Shown: positions 21,986 through 34,400 of the stretch, piece by piece | Layout of the letters: every line of letters starts with the position of its first letter | Numbering within the stretch: position 1 is the stretch's first letter | DNA from: Pieris napi | Lineage: Eukaryota > Arthropoda > Insecta > Lepidoptera > Pieridae | Assembly (NCBI RefSeq): GCF_905475465.1 | Contig: NC_062253.1 | Coordinates: 9,734,001 to 9,798,000 of the forward strand | Length of the DNA: 64,000 nt | Reading direction: 5' to 3' | Made by a program: the position numbers and the translations under genes | Notes under the pieces: generated by a model | Databases searched by the model: none | Told to the model about the DNA's origin: nothing | The model's input: the letters and a program-made list of their open reading frames with translations, nothing else

Positions 21986-22099
21986 TCACAAACCGCTATT
22001 TTTGTTATATAAATTTTTGTTAGCTGTAGGATTACGAAATAATAATGTTCATTACTTATATTTTAGTGGGCCTTACTGTATGTATGAAATAAGGATAAG

Positions 22100-22233
22100 G
22101 AGTGAGCTTGTAGTTTATTGTTTATCAGAATGCCAAATCGTAAAATGACTGCTTTACGACTGATTTGAGCGCGACCGCCGCTGCGAAAACCGCTGTGAGA
22201 GTTCGAAAAGTGAGTTACAGAATCGCAAGGCTG
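22100..22233 (+). mobile_element. Family C repeat, copy 2 (half element)
   Basis: AGCTTGTAGTTTATTGTTTA through GTTACAGAATCGCAAGGCTG. Single arm, non-coding. Confidence 0.8.
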
Positions 22234-22535
22234 GTTTTCTTGGCTTGTTCTGAGACTCAGGGATATTGCGAATCGAATTTAACAACTGTTTTGCCTAAAA
22301 GCGTGAAGCAAGATTTATATCACTTATACCTGATTTAATGCCGGTGTTGGATGTAAGAAAACTTTACACTGATAGAATATTATAATTACAAAAACATTAG
22401 ATAAATTGCTCATTAGTTAGAATATTTGACTGCTCATAATGGTTCAGATGGGGCCAAAATATATAATGCTTCATTCGCTTTATGTACCTACACAATAAAT
22501 TCCAATCGTGTTAAGTTTCTGATAAAGTCGCCGTC

Positions 22536-22792
22536 CTGCCGTGCGATTCTGGTAATCCGTGAGTTCACCTCGCACTAACAACGCTCCCTTCGTCACTCAC
22601 GTCATTTTTGGAATCTCATGGTATTCTGTTAAGCAATTTTACATTACGTCTTGACAAGCTCCCTGCTTGTAGTTTATTGTTTATCAGAATGCCAAATCGT
22701 AAAATGACTGCTTTGCGACTGAATTGAGCGCGACCGCCGCTGCGAAAACCGCTGTGAGAGTTCGAAAAGTGAGTTATAGAATCGCAAGGCAG
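22536..22792. mobile_element. Family C element, copy 3 (long form)
   Basis: The left end CTGCCGTGCGATTCTGGTAA and right end AGAATCGCAAGGCAG are inverted repeats. The left half (TTCACCTCGCACTAACAACG) is shared with 48976-49231 and the right half with the other family C copies. Confidence 0.8.
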
Positions 22793-24666
22793 CACCGGCT
22801 CACTTGCTACCGTCATGTCAAATATAATAGAATATTAGGTGCATAGGGTCATATAATATCTCCTGCGCACATAGTCGATAGAGGAGCTGGGGCAAACTCC
22901 TTCTGCCCGAAATAGTTGTCGTTTATTTCTATATAATTCTAGTCTATGAGACTAACACGTGGAGGTGTCCGTGACTGAGGTAACGAGTTCTTAGAAACAG
23001 GGGCCGGCAATCATAGGATTTGCTGACCACTTAAAGATGTCATTTGATGAGGGATTGAATTTTAAAACTAAATTGTCAATAATGACAAGGTTAAAACCTT
23101 TAAATGATGAAATGTCATTAAAATATGTTTATTATTACTGCCGGTATTATTATTTATCACATATTCAATAAATCAGTCTCTTCTAACTTAAGCTATTCGT
23201 CTCTTTCTGTCAAATTGTAGCAGTGTGAAAAAAAGAGATGCTTTAATTAAATTAGTTTAATGTCACAGATTTTTGAATTGGGTACCCATTATAACCCATA
23301 ATACTTAATTTCAATTTAATATTGTAATTAGCGTAGTACCTATAGGATTTTATTACGATAAAACATTTGTAAATTATTTAATATTTTTAACACAACAATT
23401 TCTTTTTATTGTTCTTAGGCAAGGCCTTAAGCAAAGCAAGCAAAAATGAAGACCATCAAACACTTATGAAATAGGTGAGAATATATATTACAGTACGAAT
23501 CAGGCGCAGCGCTAATCAGATCCATGCAACTTCCTCGCATTCCAGTAGCCCGAGGTGTGCCAAGCACACAATCTCGAGAGGACTTTTTGTATCGAAGAAG
23601 ATCGACCTTGGGAATGAGTGAGGGACAACAATTGTAATATCCTGTAAGAGGTCACTGCTCTGTATTTGATTATTCAGCAATTTATACAAGAAGTAACACC
23701 GGCTAAAGATCTCCGATCGTACAATATCATATTAAATTTCTTAAGTCGCTGATGGTACGGGTGTCTATGTAAAAAATACTCTACTAATGATTACTTGCGC
23801 AAATATGATTCCGGTCAAAATGTAATAGTGAAAAACAATGAAAATATTACCTACGTTTTCCAGGGTTCTTCACTGGGTATAAATGCCCTATATTAGATTA
23901 TGTAATGCGGTTGATCACTAAGCAAACACCAGTATCTTCTAAAGTACTATATGACGTGCAAATAAAATATCAAGCATGATTGTGACCTTATAACCATATT
24001 TCATAGTCATTTCTTCGCGTCTTTCCTCATCAAAAATATTTCCTGTGGCATATTTCTACCTTTAGTCACACATACAGGATACTTTGTATGAAAAATAATG
24101 GCGCCATTAATATTCATGGATAATCTTAGGCAAGACAATTTACAGGTGAAGACGCGTGACATTTTTATAGAACACGCGGCAAATGGGCAGATGTTTGCCG
24201 GCCTAGTTACGATTTCTATCATCGTATGATCAAACTTTCATCGATTTTATTTTATTTTAGTTTTTCTCTAACTCCTAACTCTTTTTGTATAATATTAGTG
24301 TCTTAATGTTTAATTCATCCACACGGATGATTATGAGAGAATTGATTCTGAATTCCAATTCTGACCGAGCAGTCAGGTCTAAGTGCAGGTTTATCACAGA
24401 GAATGGTTTGGTGGCCGTTGACACATTTCTACAAGATAAAACACTCACGAAATACTATTGAGGGCGGAAAAAATAAAATTGAAATTGCCAAAAATCTAAT
24501 GAATTGAAAATGCATTTAAGTAAGAGTTAATAACAAAGCCAAGAAATGAAATCAAAGTGGCGACCAACCACGTCAAAATTTTGCATACTCAACAAAGTTT
24601 AAAAAAAGTATCTATTGGGAACAATAGGTACAGAAGTACGAACTCAGTTTTTTATGTGTATTTTTA
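22793..24666. other. No gene recognised
   Basis: About 1.9 kb without a supportable gene. Short ORFs carry no known motif. Confidence 0.5.
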
Positions 24667-24853
24667 AAGTTATACTTCATTTGGCGAGTTAGGGAAAAAT
24701 TATGAGAGTAAATTTTTACGCACACCGTCACAAAAAACCGACACCCTGAAGTTAGTCAACATTCTAGTTTTTTCTATTGTTAGAGTCGCTTTTTCTACAA
24801 ACGAAAGAACGAAAGAAGATTTTTATCTTGTTACGCCAAAGAAGTATAACTTC
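24667..24853. mobile_element. Family D MITE, copy 2 (internally deleted)
   Basis: AAGTTATACTTCATTTGGCG and CGCCAAAGAAGTATAACTT form the ends. The internal GAGAGTAAATTTTTACGCAC and CCTGAAGTTAGTCAACAT are diverged matches to the longer copies. Confidence 0.75.
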
Positions 24854-25152
24854 TAAGGCGTGTACATAAGTACACACACGTTTTTTTTAATAATATTTTA
24901 TAAACAATTTTCAATGATTGAATAATCAAATCAAGTTTAAAAACTATTAAACGCTTAATGAATCTGTAAATAATCTAAACAGATAGTCGATCAGAATATT
25001 TATTAGTAGCTATTTCCATAAGTGACGCACATTCTACCCAAACAACTCTGTTAGATATAGATTGTAGAAAAGGGATCCGGGATTTCGGATGATCGCCACA
25101 GATATTATTGTGAAACGTCATTATAGTTAAAGTAATCTTTCTTAATTTTATC

Positions 25153-25399
25153 CTGCCCTGCGATTCTATAACTCACTTTTCGAACTCACTCAGCGGTTTT
25201 CGCATCGGCGGTCGCTCTCAAATCAGTCGTGAATCAGTCATTTTATGATTTGGCATTCTGATAAACAATAAACTACAAGCTCCCACCTTTTCAGAATGTC
25301 AAATCATAAAATGACTGCTTCACGACTGATTTGAGAGCGACCGCCGATGCGAAAACCGCTGTGTGAGTTCGTGAAGTGAGTTACAGAATCGCAGAGCAG
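25153..25399. mobile_element. Family C element, copy 4 (perfect foldback)
   Basis: Two arms of about 120 bp are inverted copies of each other: CTGCCCTGCGATTCTATAAC at the left and GTTACAGAATCGCAGAGCAG at the right, joined near CAAGCTCCCACCTTTTCAGA. It would form a long hairpin. Non-coding. Confidence 0.85.
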
Positions 25400-26062
25400 T
25401 ATTTGAGCCGGTTAAATTTTAGGAGCGTTCTTTTTCTTCAGTTGAAACTTTGAGACAAAGCTAAAAACGGTGTAATACAAAAAGTACAGTGGAAATAGGC
25501 CAGTCACATTGTCAGCGTTTGTGATAACAGATGGGTCAAAAAGAGCCTTACTTGGAATGACAATAGAGAGGACGCAACTCAGAAATGGAAGGGGGGGGAG
25601 TAATAGGAAGTGTACTAATGTTAAAAATAATGTCATGGACTCAATGTAATCCAGAGTGTAATAAATTTTTAAAAAAGCCTTTTTATTTCTTGCAACAAAT
25701 TAAATTATAATATATATATAAGAAAATAAATTACACAATTTTTTTAAAATCATTAAAACTATATAATTGTTGTGAATGAATGATGAAGGAGTAAAAGTTA
25801 ACAAGTATAATAGTTTACTGTTACTGTGTTCTCTGTCTCTTGTCACCAGCAGTTCGGAAGTCTTTAACTTCCAAAAACGTATGCGCGTAAAAAAGCGTCC
25901 AAAAGAACCATAAAATCCTAAGGCTTTTATAGCGTTGCGTAAATCTAGCGATTTTTGGGCGTGGCACTTCAGGGCACTTTCGTTATCAGAGCACCACTGA
26001 CCATTAGTTTGACAAAGTATTAACGCTTAGATATTCGAAATTTTGTATGAAAAGTTTTAGTT
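25400..26062. other. No gene recognised
   Basis: Contains only short ORFs without signals. Confidence 0.5.
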
Positions 26063-26304
26063 CAGCCCTGCGATTCTGTAACTCACTTTTCGAACTCACA
26101 CAGCGGTTTTCGCATCGGCGGTCGCTCTCAAATCAGTCGTGAATCAGTCATTTTATGATTTGGCATTCTGAAAAGGTGGGAGCTTGTAGTTTATTGTTTA
26201 TCAGAATGCCAAATCATAAAATGACTGCTTCACGACTGATTTGAGAGCGACCGCCGAAAACCGCTGTGTGAGTTCGAAAAGTGAGTTACAGAATCGCAAG
26301 GCTG
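26063..26304. mobile_element. Family C element, copy 5 (foldback, opposite order)
   Basis: Arms CAGCCCTGCGATTCTGTAAC and GTTACAGAATCGCAAGGCTG meet at TCTGAAAAGGTGGGAGCTTG. The joint differs from that of copy 4, and one arm has lost ATGCG in the CGCCGATGCGAAAACC stretch. Confidence 0.85.
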
Positions 26305-26984
26305 ATAGCGTAAGTGCTGTTAACAAATATGAGTATGCTCTTTACCGTCCCTTTATAATATGGTGATGAGATACAGGTACGTACACTTTAGCCTTTATAA
26401 CCATTAACTAGTATTTTCCTCTTACATCAAGATTTTGATGAAACAAGGCGTAAATGTTACATCAGTTCTACCTACTTGAGAAAAACTAATGTTATGTCAT
26501 CTTTATGAGTGTCTTTTCAAGACGTTACGACTTTTAAGTATTAAAAAAGGGAGTCTTTAGTTTCGGTATTTTTTATGACTGTTCGTTTGTCTCCTGTATT
26601 AAAAAAAATACTAAATTGGCATTCGGAATTTTAACACAGATTTTGCATTCATATACACTCGCCAATAATAGTAGAATATTAATTTTATAACAATATTCTA
26701 AAAATGAGCAATATGCAGACGAATTTATGGAATAAAATAAAAATAATGTTTGTGACGATGACAAAAATGGAATAGTTTTGATCCTTTCATTTATAAAACA
26801 AAAAACATATATTAATTAAGTAACCGGCGAATAAAATGTCTCTAAAATAACATTAATGTACAATTCTCAAATCAAGGTACGAACGACCGATAAATAATTA
26901 TTTTGTACTTATGTTTTTGTATAAGATTCGTATTTGTATAAGAGAAAACCATTTTATAGAGATATTATGTTCTATGGGTGAACG

Positions 26985-27095
26985 TGAAGTCTCCAATACG
27001 CATTAGGCTAGCGTGGGGACTACAGACTATTCCCTCTCGGCTAAGAGAGTCCTATGGCCATTAGTGGGACATATACAACGTGTAATTGAGTACGC
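26985..27095 (+). mobile_element. LINE tail fragment
   Basis: AGGCTAGCGTGGGGACTACA and GGCCATTAGTGGGACATATA resemble the 3' end of RTE-like LINEs (a C-terminal sequence ending in a cagTGGGAc-type motif). Diverged; assigned from memory of the family only. Confidence 0.45.
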
Positions 27096-27561
27096 TGAAA
27101 ATCTCGAAGCTTAGATATTAAAATTAAACTAAGTATAACGTGACCATTTTTACTGATAGGGCCCCATCAAAAGAATTTTCCACGAGCCCCAGATGGTATA
27201 GTTACGCCACAGGCAGAGAATGCCTACGTCCCTGAAATGTTTAAAGGAAAATGTATAGGAAGAAGACACAATGTACATAATGTTGTTTTATTGCGTAATA
27301 TGCGAACGTGCCAATGTAAACGTTTCCTGTAGGATAAATTATAGAATGACATAATTAGACCTCTTTTCTTCTCGGAACATCGTCCGATGTTTACAAAGGG
27401 TATTCTTTCTGTAACTGTATACGTCAATAATGACATTGCAATTTTTCGTAATAAAATAAGTTTGATATTATATAGGTGGAAGGTTCCCGAAACTCGGCTC
27501 ATACAAGGTCATATAGATGGCATTTCAGATGAACCAAAACTTCTGTTTTAATAAATAAAAA
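27096..27561. other. No gene recognised
   Basis: Nothing supportable was found. Confidence 0.45.
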
Positions 27562-27840
27562 GCACTGTTGGCCTAGTGGCTTCAGTGTGCGACTTTACTC
27601 CATGAGTAGGTTCGATCTCCAGCTGTGCACCAATGGACTTACTTTCAATGTGCGCATTTAACATTCGCTCGAACGGTGAAGGAAAACATCGTGATAAAAC
27701 CGGCTTGCCTAAGACCCAAAAAGTCGACGGCGTGTGTCAGGCACAAGAGGCTACCTACTTGCCTATTAGATTGACAAATCATCATGAAACAGATACAGAA
27801 ATCTGAGGCCCAGACTTAAAAATGTTGTAGCGCAACTGAT
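27562..27840 (+). mobile_element. S1 SINE, nearly full length
   Basis: A tRNA-derived head with A-box TTGGCCTAGTGGCTTCAG and B-box GGTTCGATCTCC, then the body TGCACCAATGGACTT, GCATTTAACATTCGCTCGAA and AAAAGTCGACGGCGTGTGTC, and a 3' end GAGGCCCAGACTTAAAAATG. This is the widespread lepidopteran tRNA-SINE type. Confidence 0.85.
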
Positions 27841-27893
27841 TTATTTTTTATATTAAGTTTCAATATTAGATATATTATATTAATATAGAAATG

Positions 27894-27939
27894 GCATGAA
27901 ATATAAGTTTTAAAAGGCTTCAAAACTTATATTTCATGC
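27894..27939. repeat. Perfect 18-bp hairpin
   Basis: GCATGAAATATAAGTTTT and its exact reverse complement are separated by 10 nt. No coding context; probably a MITE remnant or deletion product. Confidence 0.7.
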
Positions 27940-28554
27940 GATGATTTGACTAATTCTGAAACGTGTCGCAATTGTTAATTGCGAACTTTCAATCTTGAGA
28001 ACGAGAAACCTAACTAAATTAATTCGGGAACTTAATTTTACGCAAAACAAATTTTCACGACTTCAGCCGATTGTCCAGTGATTTATGACGTTTGAGGACA
28101 ATTATTCGATTATAAATAAATTATAATGTACCAAAAGACACGTAACGGAACGCCCATTACTTCGCCTCTCGGGAGCATTCCCACCCTCTAGTTCTGATGA
28201 AAATAAGTCTAACATTTTATCACCTATGTTTATGACTAAACAATATCAATTGAAGGACTTATAACTGTTGTAAATAGTTCAGTTTCTAAAATTAGCATTG
28301 ACTTTATTTCTTACATACGTCATTTGACCCTGTTTTTCCTTACAAAGACATTCATCTAAGCATCTAGAAAGATCATGAGACGTCATTGTCAACTGTTTAC
28401 TATTTACGGACATCTTTTGCAACTCAGTATGCGTGGTGACATGCCAATGGCGCCCAGGCGCCGGCATAACACCTGCACTTTACTACGCCATGATCAACAC
28501 ATGATAAACAGTAAAACGTAAAAGCATTTGTGTCTTACTATTAGCAAGATAATA

Positions 28555-28840
28555 GGTGGACCTTAAAGACAACTGTATGGAAAGGACCAAGAGGAAGAAG
28601 AAGAGGTCGCCCAAAAAAGGTGGATAGAAGAAATAGAAGCGGTAGCAGGAAACGAATGAAAGAAGAGAGCCATAGACAGAATCAGTTGGAAAAAGCTATA
28701 CCGAAGGGGTTCCGATCGACTAAAGGAAGCTAGGATATAGGATCACAAGCAAAATAATAAAAATGTAAAATAATCTAAGCTGTGTATTATAATTTGTTTT
28801 TGTCATGATTGGAAATAAAACGGGCTTTATTATTATTATT
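28555..28840 (+). mobile_element. RTE-like LINE 3' end, 5'-truncated
   Basis: Frames encode RGPRGRRRGRPKK-like residues, then RWIEEIEAVAGNEWK, DRISWKKLYRRGSDRLKEAR. A 3' UTR with TAATCTAAGCTGTGTATTAT and a (TTA)n tail follows. A reverse-oriented copy is at 59080-59330. ORF fragments are frameshifted. Confidence 0.75.
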
Positions 28841-29624
28841 AAGGCAAAACCTAAGCCTTTATCCAATAAATATTTCAAACAATAGATTCTGAAAATTAAT
28901 TAATAATTTTACTTACGACATTTAAAGTTCAAAAAGGTTTTATACTTTTAAAAAAACAGTACCAAATACAAAAAGAAATTACAATGAAGATAACAGACAA
29001 TATTGTCTATGGTTAGTGATTGTATTACATTACAGAGCTCGATGTTTTGAGTGATTTTTCGGAACGGCCACGTTTATGGTATTTACAGAAAATAAGGATC
29101 GGAGGGTGATTTTACTTCACAGCAGGTGTGAGACATGCTGTTAGGCACGCAAGTCTGGGTAATTTTATATTAATTCATTGCGAAATATAAATGAGTAAGA
29201 AACAGTTTTAACTTGTGTATGTCTATAAGAATTTATTCTAAATTCTGTAAATTGTCTTTTATAAATAGCTGTCTGTTCTGTTTAATATTTTAATTTGAAA
29301 TTTTTCAATATTTTTCATTGATAATTCGCTTCTATTGATCATGCTTATAATACTTGCTGATGGTGGCTTTATGTCGGTGAAAACTTTTCAAGAAACAAAA
29401 ACAAATATTTCCTTTATAATATTATAATAATAATTTATTTATTGCAAGAATATGGTACAAAAATGTGTAATGGCGCGCAAATTTGTCTTAAGGAATTTTA
29501 CATTATTAATTAGTCAAAGTCAATTCTTATATTATTTGTATCGTACATATCATATCATACTTTATTAAATTTATATCAAGTACAGTGTCTCACGCAAATA
29601 ATCATTAATTTAATAGTAATTTTT
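28841..29624. other. No gene recognised
   Basis: AT-rich. A possible minus-strand LINE tail (AATAATAATTTATTTATTGC, about 29430) is the only hint. Confidence 0.4.
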
Positions 29625-30000
29625 GACGTGATAACGTCTTTAAAATCGTTTTAGTCGGGTGACATGTTCAGAAACTTGTGTCACACCAAAACCTCACGAG
29701 CGCGATCGCAGGTATAACGAGAGAGAGACGGACCGATCTCCCGTCTCATCTCGAGCGCTGCCAGTCATTCCGTGAATGTATGAAGAAAAATGTATATCAT
29801 AGTCGAATAAGTAAACTTGTCATTTTACACCCGAAATTTATCATCAAAAGTGTGAATAAAACGATAGATGTAATTTAAAATTTGAAAAAATTGTTATCTT
29901 CATTAATTCCTTACTTCCCAAAAACTTATATCACCAATAAGACGTTATCACGTAAACATCTCGATCGTAAACCTACTTTACAAACAACCAATATTTTTTT
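29625..30000. mobile_element. Family F element, copy 2
   Basis: Same orientation and, by eye, the same sequence as 14591-14966, including both 15-bp inverted repeats. The left flanks share only a T-run and the right flanks part at TTTTTTT. It abuts a LINE fragment. Confidence 0.85.
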
Positions 30001-30200
30001 TCCAAAAGTAATACACCAAGTCGCTTTTTAAAGACTCTAGTCGGAAGATCTTTTAATTCTTTTGGTAATTTATTGTCAACCTTAATTGCCATACAAAAGG
30101 TGTTTTTCCTAAACAGTTCCAGATTGATTTTTGGCCCAGCCAATTTCAGATTTTTCAAAATTAGTGGAAATACTATTAATCTGCAAGAGTCTATTCTAAT
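30001..30200 (-). pseudogene. LINE reverse-transcriptase C-terminal fragment
   Basis: The minus strand encodes LKLAGPKINLELFRKNTFCM, AIKVDNKLPKELKDLPTRVF and KKRLGVLLLEKKYW. This N-x-L-P-x-x-x-K-x-L-P...FK..L...L pattern is typical of the last residues of Jockey-like LINE ORF2. It is open for 61 codons but truncated. Confidence 0.7.
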
Positions 30201-31258
30201 CTCTCGTAAGGACGATCCCTGTGCTACGTCACGGCACTCTTTGTGTCACTATGATGAGCCACAGACCTAGTTATTCTCGCTTTATTTACATTTCCGTATA
30301 TATGTTTTGTTTCAAAATGTCTTTTCAAGACAATTGTTTATTTGCAATTCATTGTTTGAATAAGACTTTATTCGATCTAATTGTTTTAAAATGTTGTAAT
30401 TTAAAATATTGTTACAGAGATGTGTGCTTGAAGAATTATTCAATTCATTACAATTTATAATTCAAACAATGTAATGTAAATTTTAAAAATATACAGAAAA
30501 ATGCATTGTGTTCACCGGAATAAGTTCACCAATACACCATGTCTGGAAGTTACTGCTTTTAGTAAGACTCTCATTTATATTATTGTTGATTTTCTCTTTT
30601 GTTTAGTTATTTGTTAAATAAATAAAGTGTTTACTATTATTACGCTACCACTGCTCAAGAAAGCTCGTGTGTGGCTTTATAAAAATGTGTGCAATTCACA
30701 CGTGGTAGAAGTGAAACCTTCAAAAAATTGGTTTCAAGATAATGAGACGAATGTAATTTTAATTTTTAAGTTTAATATCAATTATTAATTTTGATAAAAA
30801 CTACAATAATTAAAAAGTTTTTATAATTAATGATATGTAAATAAAATGGATAAATTTCATCTAATTTTATGATTGAATTAAATAAATCTTTTATTTAATT
30901 ATTTAATCTTTTGCACATCTCTGTTTTTTTAAATTCAGAAAATGATCATATACACACTAATTAAAAGTAAGCACTGTATAATGCTTCCTATCTCATTTTA
31001 TCCCACGTTAAATCTTATGATTTTATGTGTCTGTCTCTTTTTACTGTCGCTTTTTCGTTTCATCGACTTTCAAATCACAACGATACTAAAGTTTCAGTTC
31101 AAAAAATTACGCAGTGACAGAAATATATAAATTCTTTTTTATCAAAATACAAATGATGCAATCTGTGGGTCACTTTCCTTATACATTTTACGTACAAACT
31201 TTTACAATGCTGCATTTAACACGTAAAATTACTCCGTTATCTACCTCACGTCACAAAA
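30201..31258. other. Non-coding, upstream of the Bearded-like gene
   Basis: No gene seen. This is the candidate upstream regulatory region of the gene starting at 31410. Confidence 0.4.
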
Positions 31259-31267
31259 TTTCCCACG
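31259..31267 (-). promoter_or_regulatory. Su(H)/CSL binding site
   Basis: The minus strand reads CGTGGGAAA, an exact match to the Su(H) consensus YGTGRGAA plus A. It lies about 95 bp upstream of the predicted start of transcription. Su(H) sites mark Notch-responsive promoters. A single 8-bp match can occur by chance. Confidence 0.5.
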
Positions 31268-31331
31268 CCCGTAGCGCGTACTACGTAAAATGCAAAACTT
31301 AAAAGCTCAGCGGATCGTGTCACCCTACGCG

Positions 31332-31363
31332 TATATAGCAGTGTGACGCGGGGGCAGGTCACT
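31332..31363 (+). promoter_or_regulatory. TATA box and initiator
   Basis: TATATA at 31332-31337 and an arthropod-like initiator TCACTC at 31358-31363 place the start at about 31360. The TATA-to-start spacing is 28 bp, which is ideal. This gives a 50-nt 5' UTR before the ATG at 31410. Confidence 0.65.
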
Positions 31364-31409
31364 CCCTCGCGAGATCTCTAGCAGGACGAACGTGTTGTTA
31401 ACTACAGTG

Positions 31410-34400
31410 ATGGTGTTCAACGACTTTTTGACCGAGACGAGGAGGAAGTGGTTGCAGGTGTGTAGTTTTTTTCATATTTGTATTGCTTTTCTGTTAAGAA
31501 TCTGTTTAGTGGAAAATGCGTGAAATTTGAATTATTTTCGTCAATTTACGGTTATCATTACGTTTATCTGAACATGATGTTAGCTGAATTGCCTATGTAA
31601 ACACATTTGGAATCCTAATTATTATATGGACAAATACTGATTAGATAAAATTATTTTTTAGTATTATTGAGCCTCGTAAATTGTAATTTAATTTTTATTA
31701 AATAACAATTTATATATATGTATTGTTGCGTGTGTTATATTTCAGCTAACAGTTAACAATTTTCTAAAAAAACATGTGACAAACAAACAATAAACGGAAA
31801 CAAATTTTAAATTTGAATTTCTCGGATAATAGTTGATGTGCAATTAGTTGATAGTATAGCTGAATGAACATAATAAGCCTGAATAGTAAATACATTTGTA
31901 GCAATAAAATAAAATAATGACTACAATAAATCATCAATTCTTAAATTATATTTCATGCCAAAATAGTTGGTACTCTATGGAACAATGTCCCTTGAATAAT
32001 TTAAGTAGTCTATACAAGTTCTTGACCTGTGGTAGTTACGTCACATTTGAATAAATTATAGTACAAACTATACAGACTAATACAGTCTTATTAAACTCTA
32101 TTGTCTCTTTCTAGCAAAGTGAGTTTACGTGTTAAAAAACAGTAAAACAATTTGACAATTTCTATATTACTACGTTTATTTAATTACAAATGTTTGGTAT
32201 AATGCTATATTAAACGTCTACATTTATTTAAAATCATTGATCAATTAATCAAGACACATATTACATAATAAATACGGTCTTAACGCTAATAAGTATATAC
32301 CAGGCAACCCGGAGGAAATTATAAAGCAGGCGCGCCACATGTTAGCTGCTTAAATGTTAAAGCAAATACAATAAGTATAAAAAGTAATTATGAATATTCA
32401 TACAATGACAATGGCCATCGAAAAGTAGTACGGTCTGACAGTTGATGTCTAAATTTTTAAAGGATTGACATCTCTGTCAACACCGAACAGGTTATTGAAA
32501 TTTAACGCAAAAGCCGTATTTAATTTAATATTATATGCCTGCATCACAAATATTTCAACGAATGCGTATAAAATAATTGTTATTATTATTATTGTTATTA
32601 TCGTATTTCAATAAAAAATATTGGCGTCATTTTCATTTTTTTTTCGAAATAATCAAAGTATTGCTAGTATCAATTGATAGGTACTATAGAGAATTAATGT
32701 TCATATTAACTTCAGTTCTTTTCTCGTAATATTTTTTAAGTAAAATAAATTAGTTCTGAATTCTAAAGACGGTATCACCACTTCATTTGTTGCTTTCATA
32801 GGTAAAATATATTAAACATTATTTACCTCAAGTATATACGCGTCAGCAAAACCCCATGTTCGTTATCTCCCGCAAACACAGCATCTATAAATAATGTTAT
32901 CTTAAACATATATTAACATAAATAATTCCTTACTTAAAAATCATATTTTTGCGAAGATACCGCACATGGCAAGCTAACCCGTTACTTCAATATTTTAATA
33001 TCAAGTATTCGTACCACGTAAAGCGCTATTGAAATAATTATTATTATCATTGTTAGACGACAAAATTCTTATCTGCCATGTCTCCAAGGTCAAAGCCCAT
33101 ATTTTTTTACATTTTTTCTGCCGATATGCAAAATGAATACTCAGTGAAAAAACACTAGTATTATTTGCATGATTCAGAGTCGAAACTTTGCGCTCCGTCT
33201 TAAAGAATAATTTACAAACATAGAAGTTACTTGCCATAGCGTGAAGCTAGCTATAAAAAAAAAAAAAAAATACCAGCCAACCAGTTTTTCAAGTTTTGTG
33301 CAGAAAGATGGCGAAAACAATTTTGATTAGGTACATAAAAGTTATAACACTAAAACAAAACAATAATAATTCATTATTTTAGACAAGTACATAACGTGCT
33401 AATTAGACTTAAGAAAATAATAAACGGTCTGTGCCGGCTTCGCGGCTAGATATTTATTTCTCAAAACATTTTTGAAAGACGTAACATTTATGGCGTTATG
33501 TAGCATTCTAATATTCCAGTTGTTTTTGAATTAATGCGTAACAAACAAAATTATCTCTCTTTGTAATATTGGTATAGATTTTTTACTTTTTAATAGAGAT
33601 TTTAAATGATGACCACATCAACCACATGTATCTGTTGCGTATTAATAGAACATAACCATTATATTAGATAACATTTGATTATCAAAGAAAGTGTGTGTGG
33701 TTAGCGAAAGTTGTTCTACAAGTTATTTGTATAATTTTACAATTTCAAACGTTTATTTATTTTTGCTTTTTAGTAGTGTTAGCTAATCAACCACGGGGTT
33801 AAGCGTTCTAACCCTGGCGTTTAAGTATTCTTTCTATGTTGATCTTGAAGGAAAACGTGAGGAAACCGGCTTGTCTTAGACACGAAGATGTGTATCAGGC
33901 AAAGACGACTGACCGACTTACCTCTAAAGAAATTATTAATGAAATGTTGCGTGTGGCGCAACTGGGTAATAATTATTCCCGTTTGGAAGATTTTCAATCA
34001 AAATAATAATGAATATACACATTGTATGTATCTATATATCTAAAGAAACTGGAAAGCCGACCGTTTTTCGAATACTTATTTATGCGTAGAATTAGCACGT
34101 GTTACAAAACGTTGTGCACATACTAAATAAATGACGTTGATTTTCTGTGATAAGAATAATTTGTAAATATTGAAAACTATTTATGCATACAACATTTGTT
34201 TGTTTGATAAAAATGTTAAACTATATACGATTAACAATCGAAGTCGTTGTTATAAATTAATTTTATTAAATGATATTGGGTTAAGTTTTTAAATTAAAAC
34301 CTTTTATTGACTAAGTCCTGTAAAATTAAATTATCCCGCGCAGAAAATTCTCGATTAACAACAGACTATCGAAGACGTTACTAATCTAACCTATTTCGTT

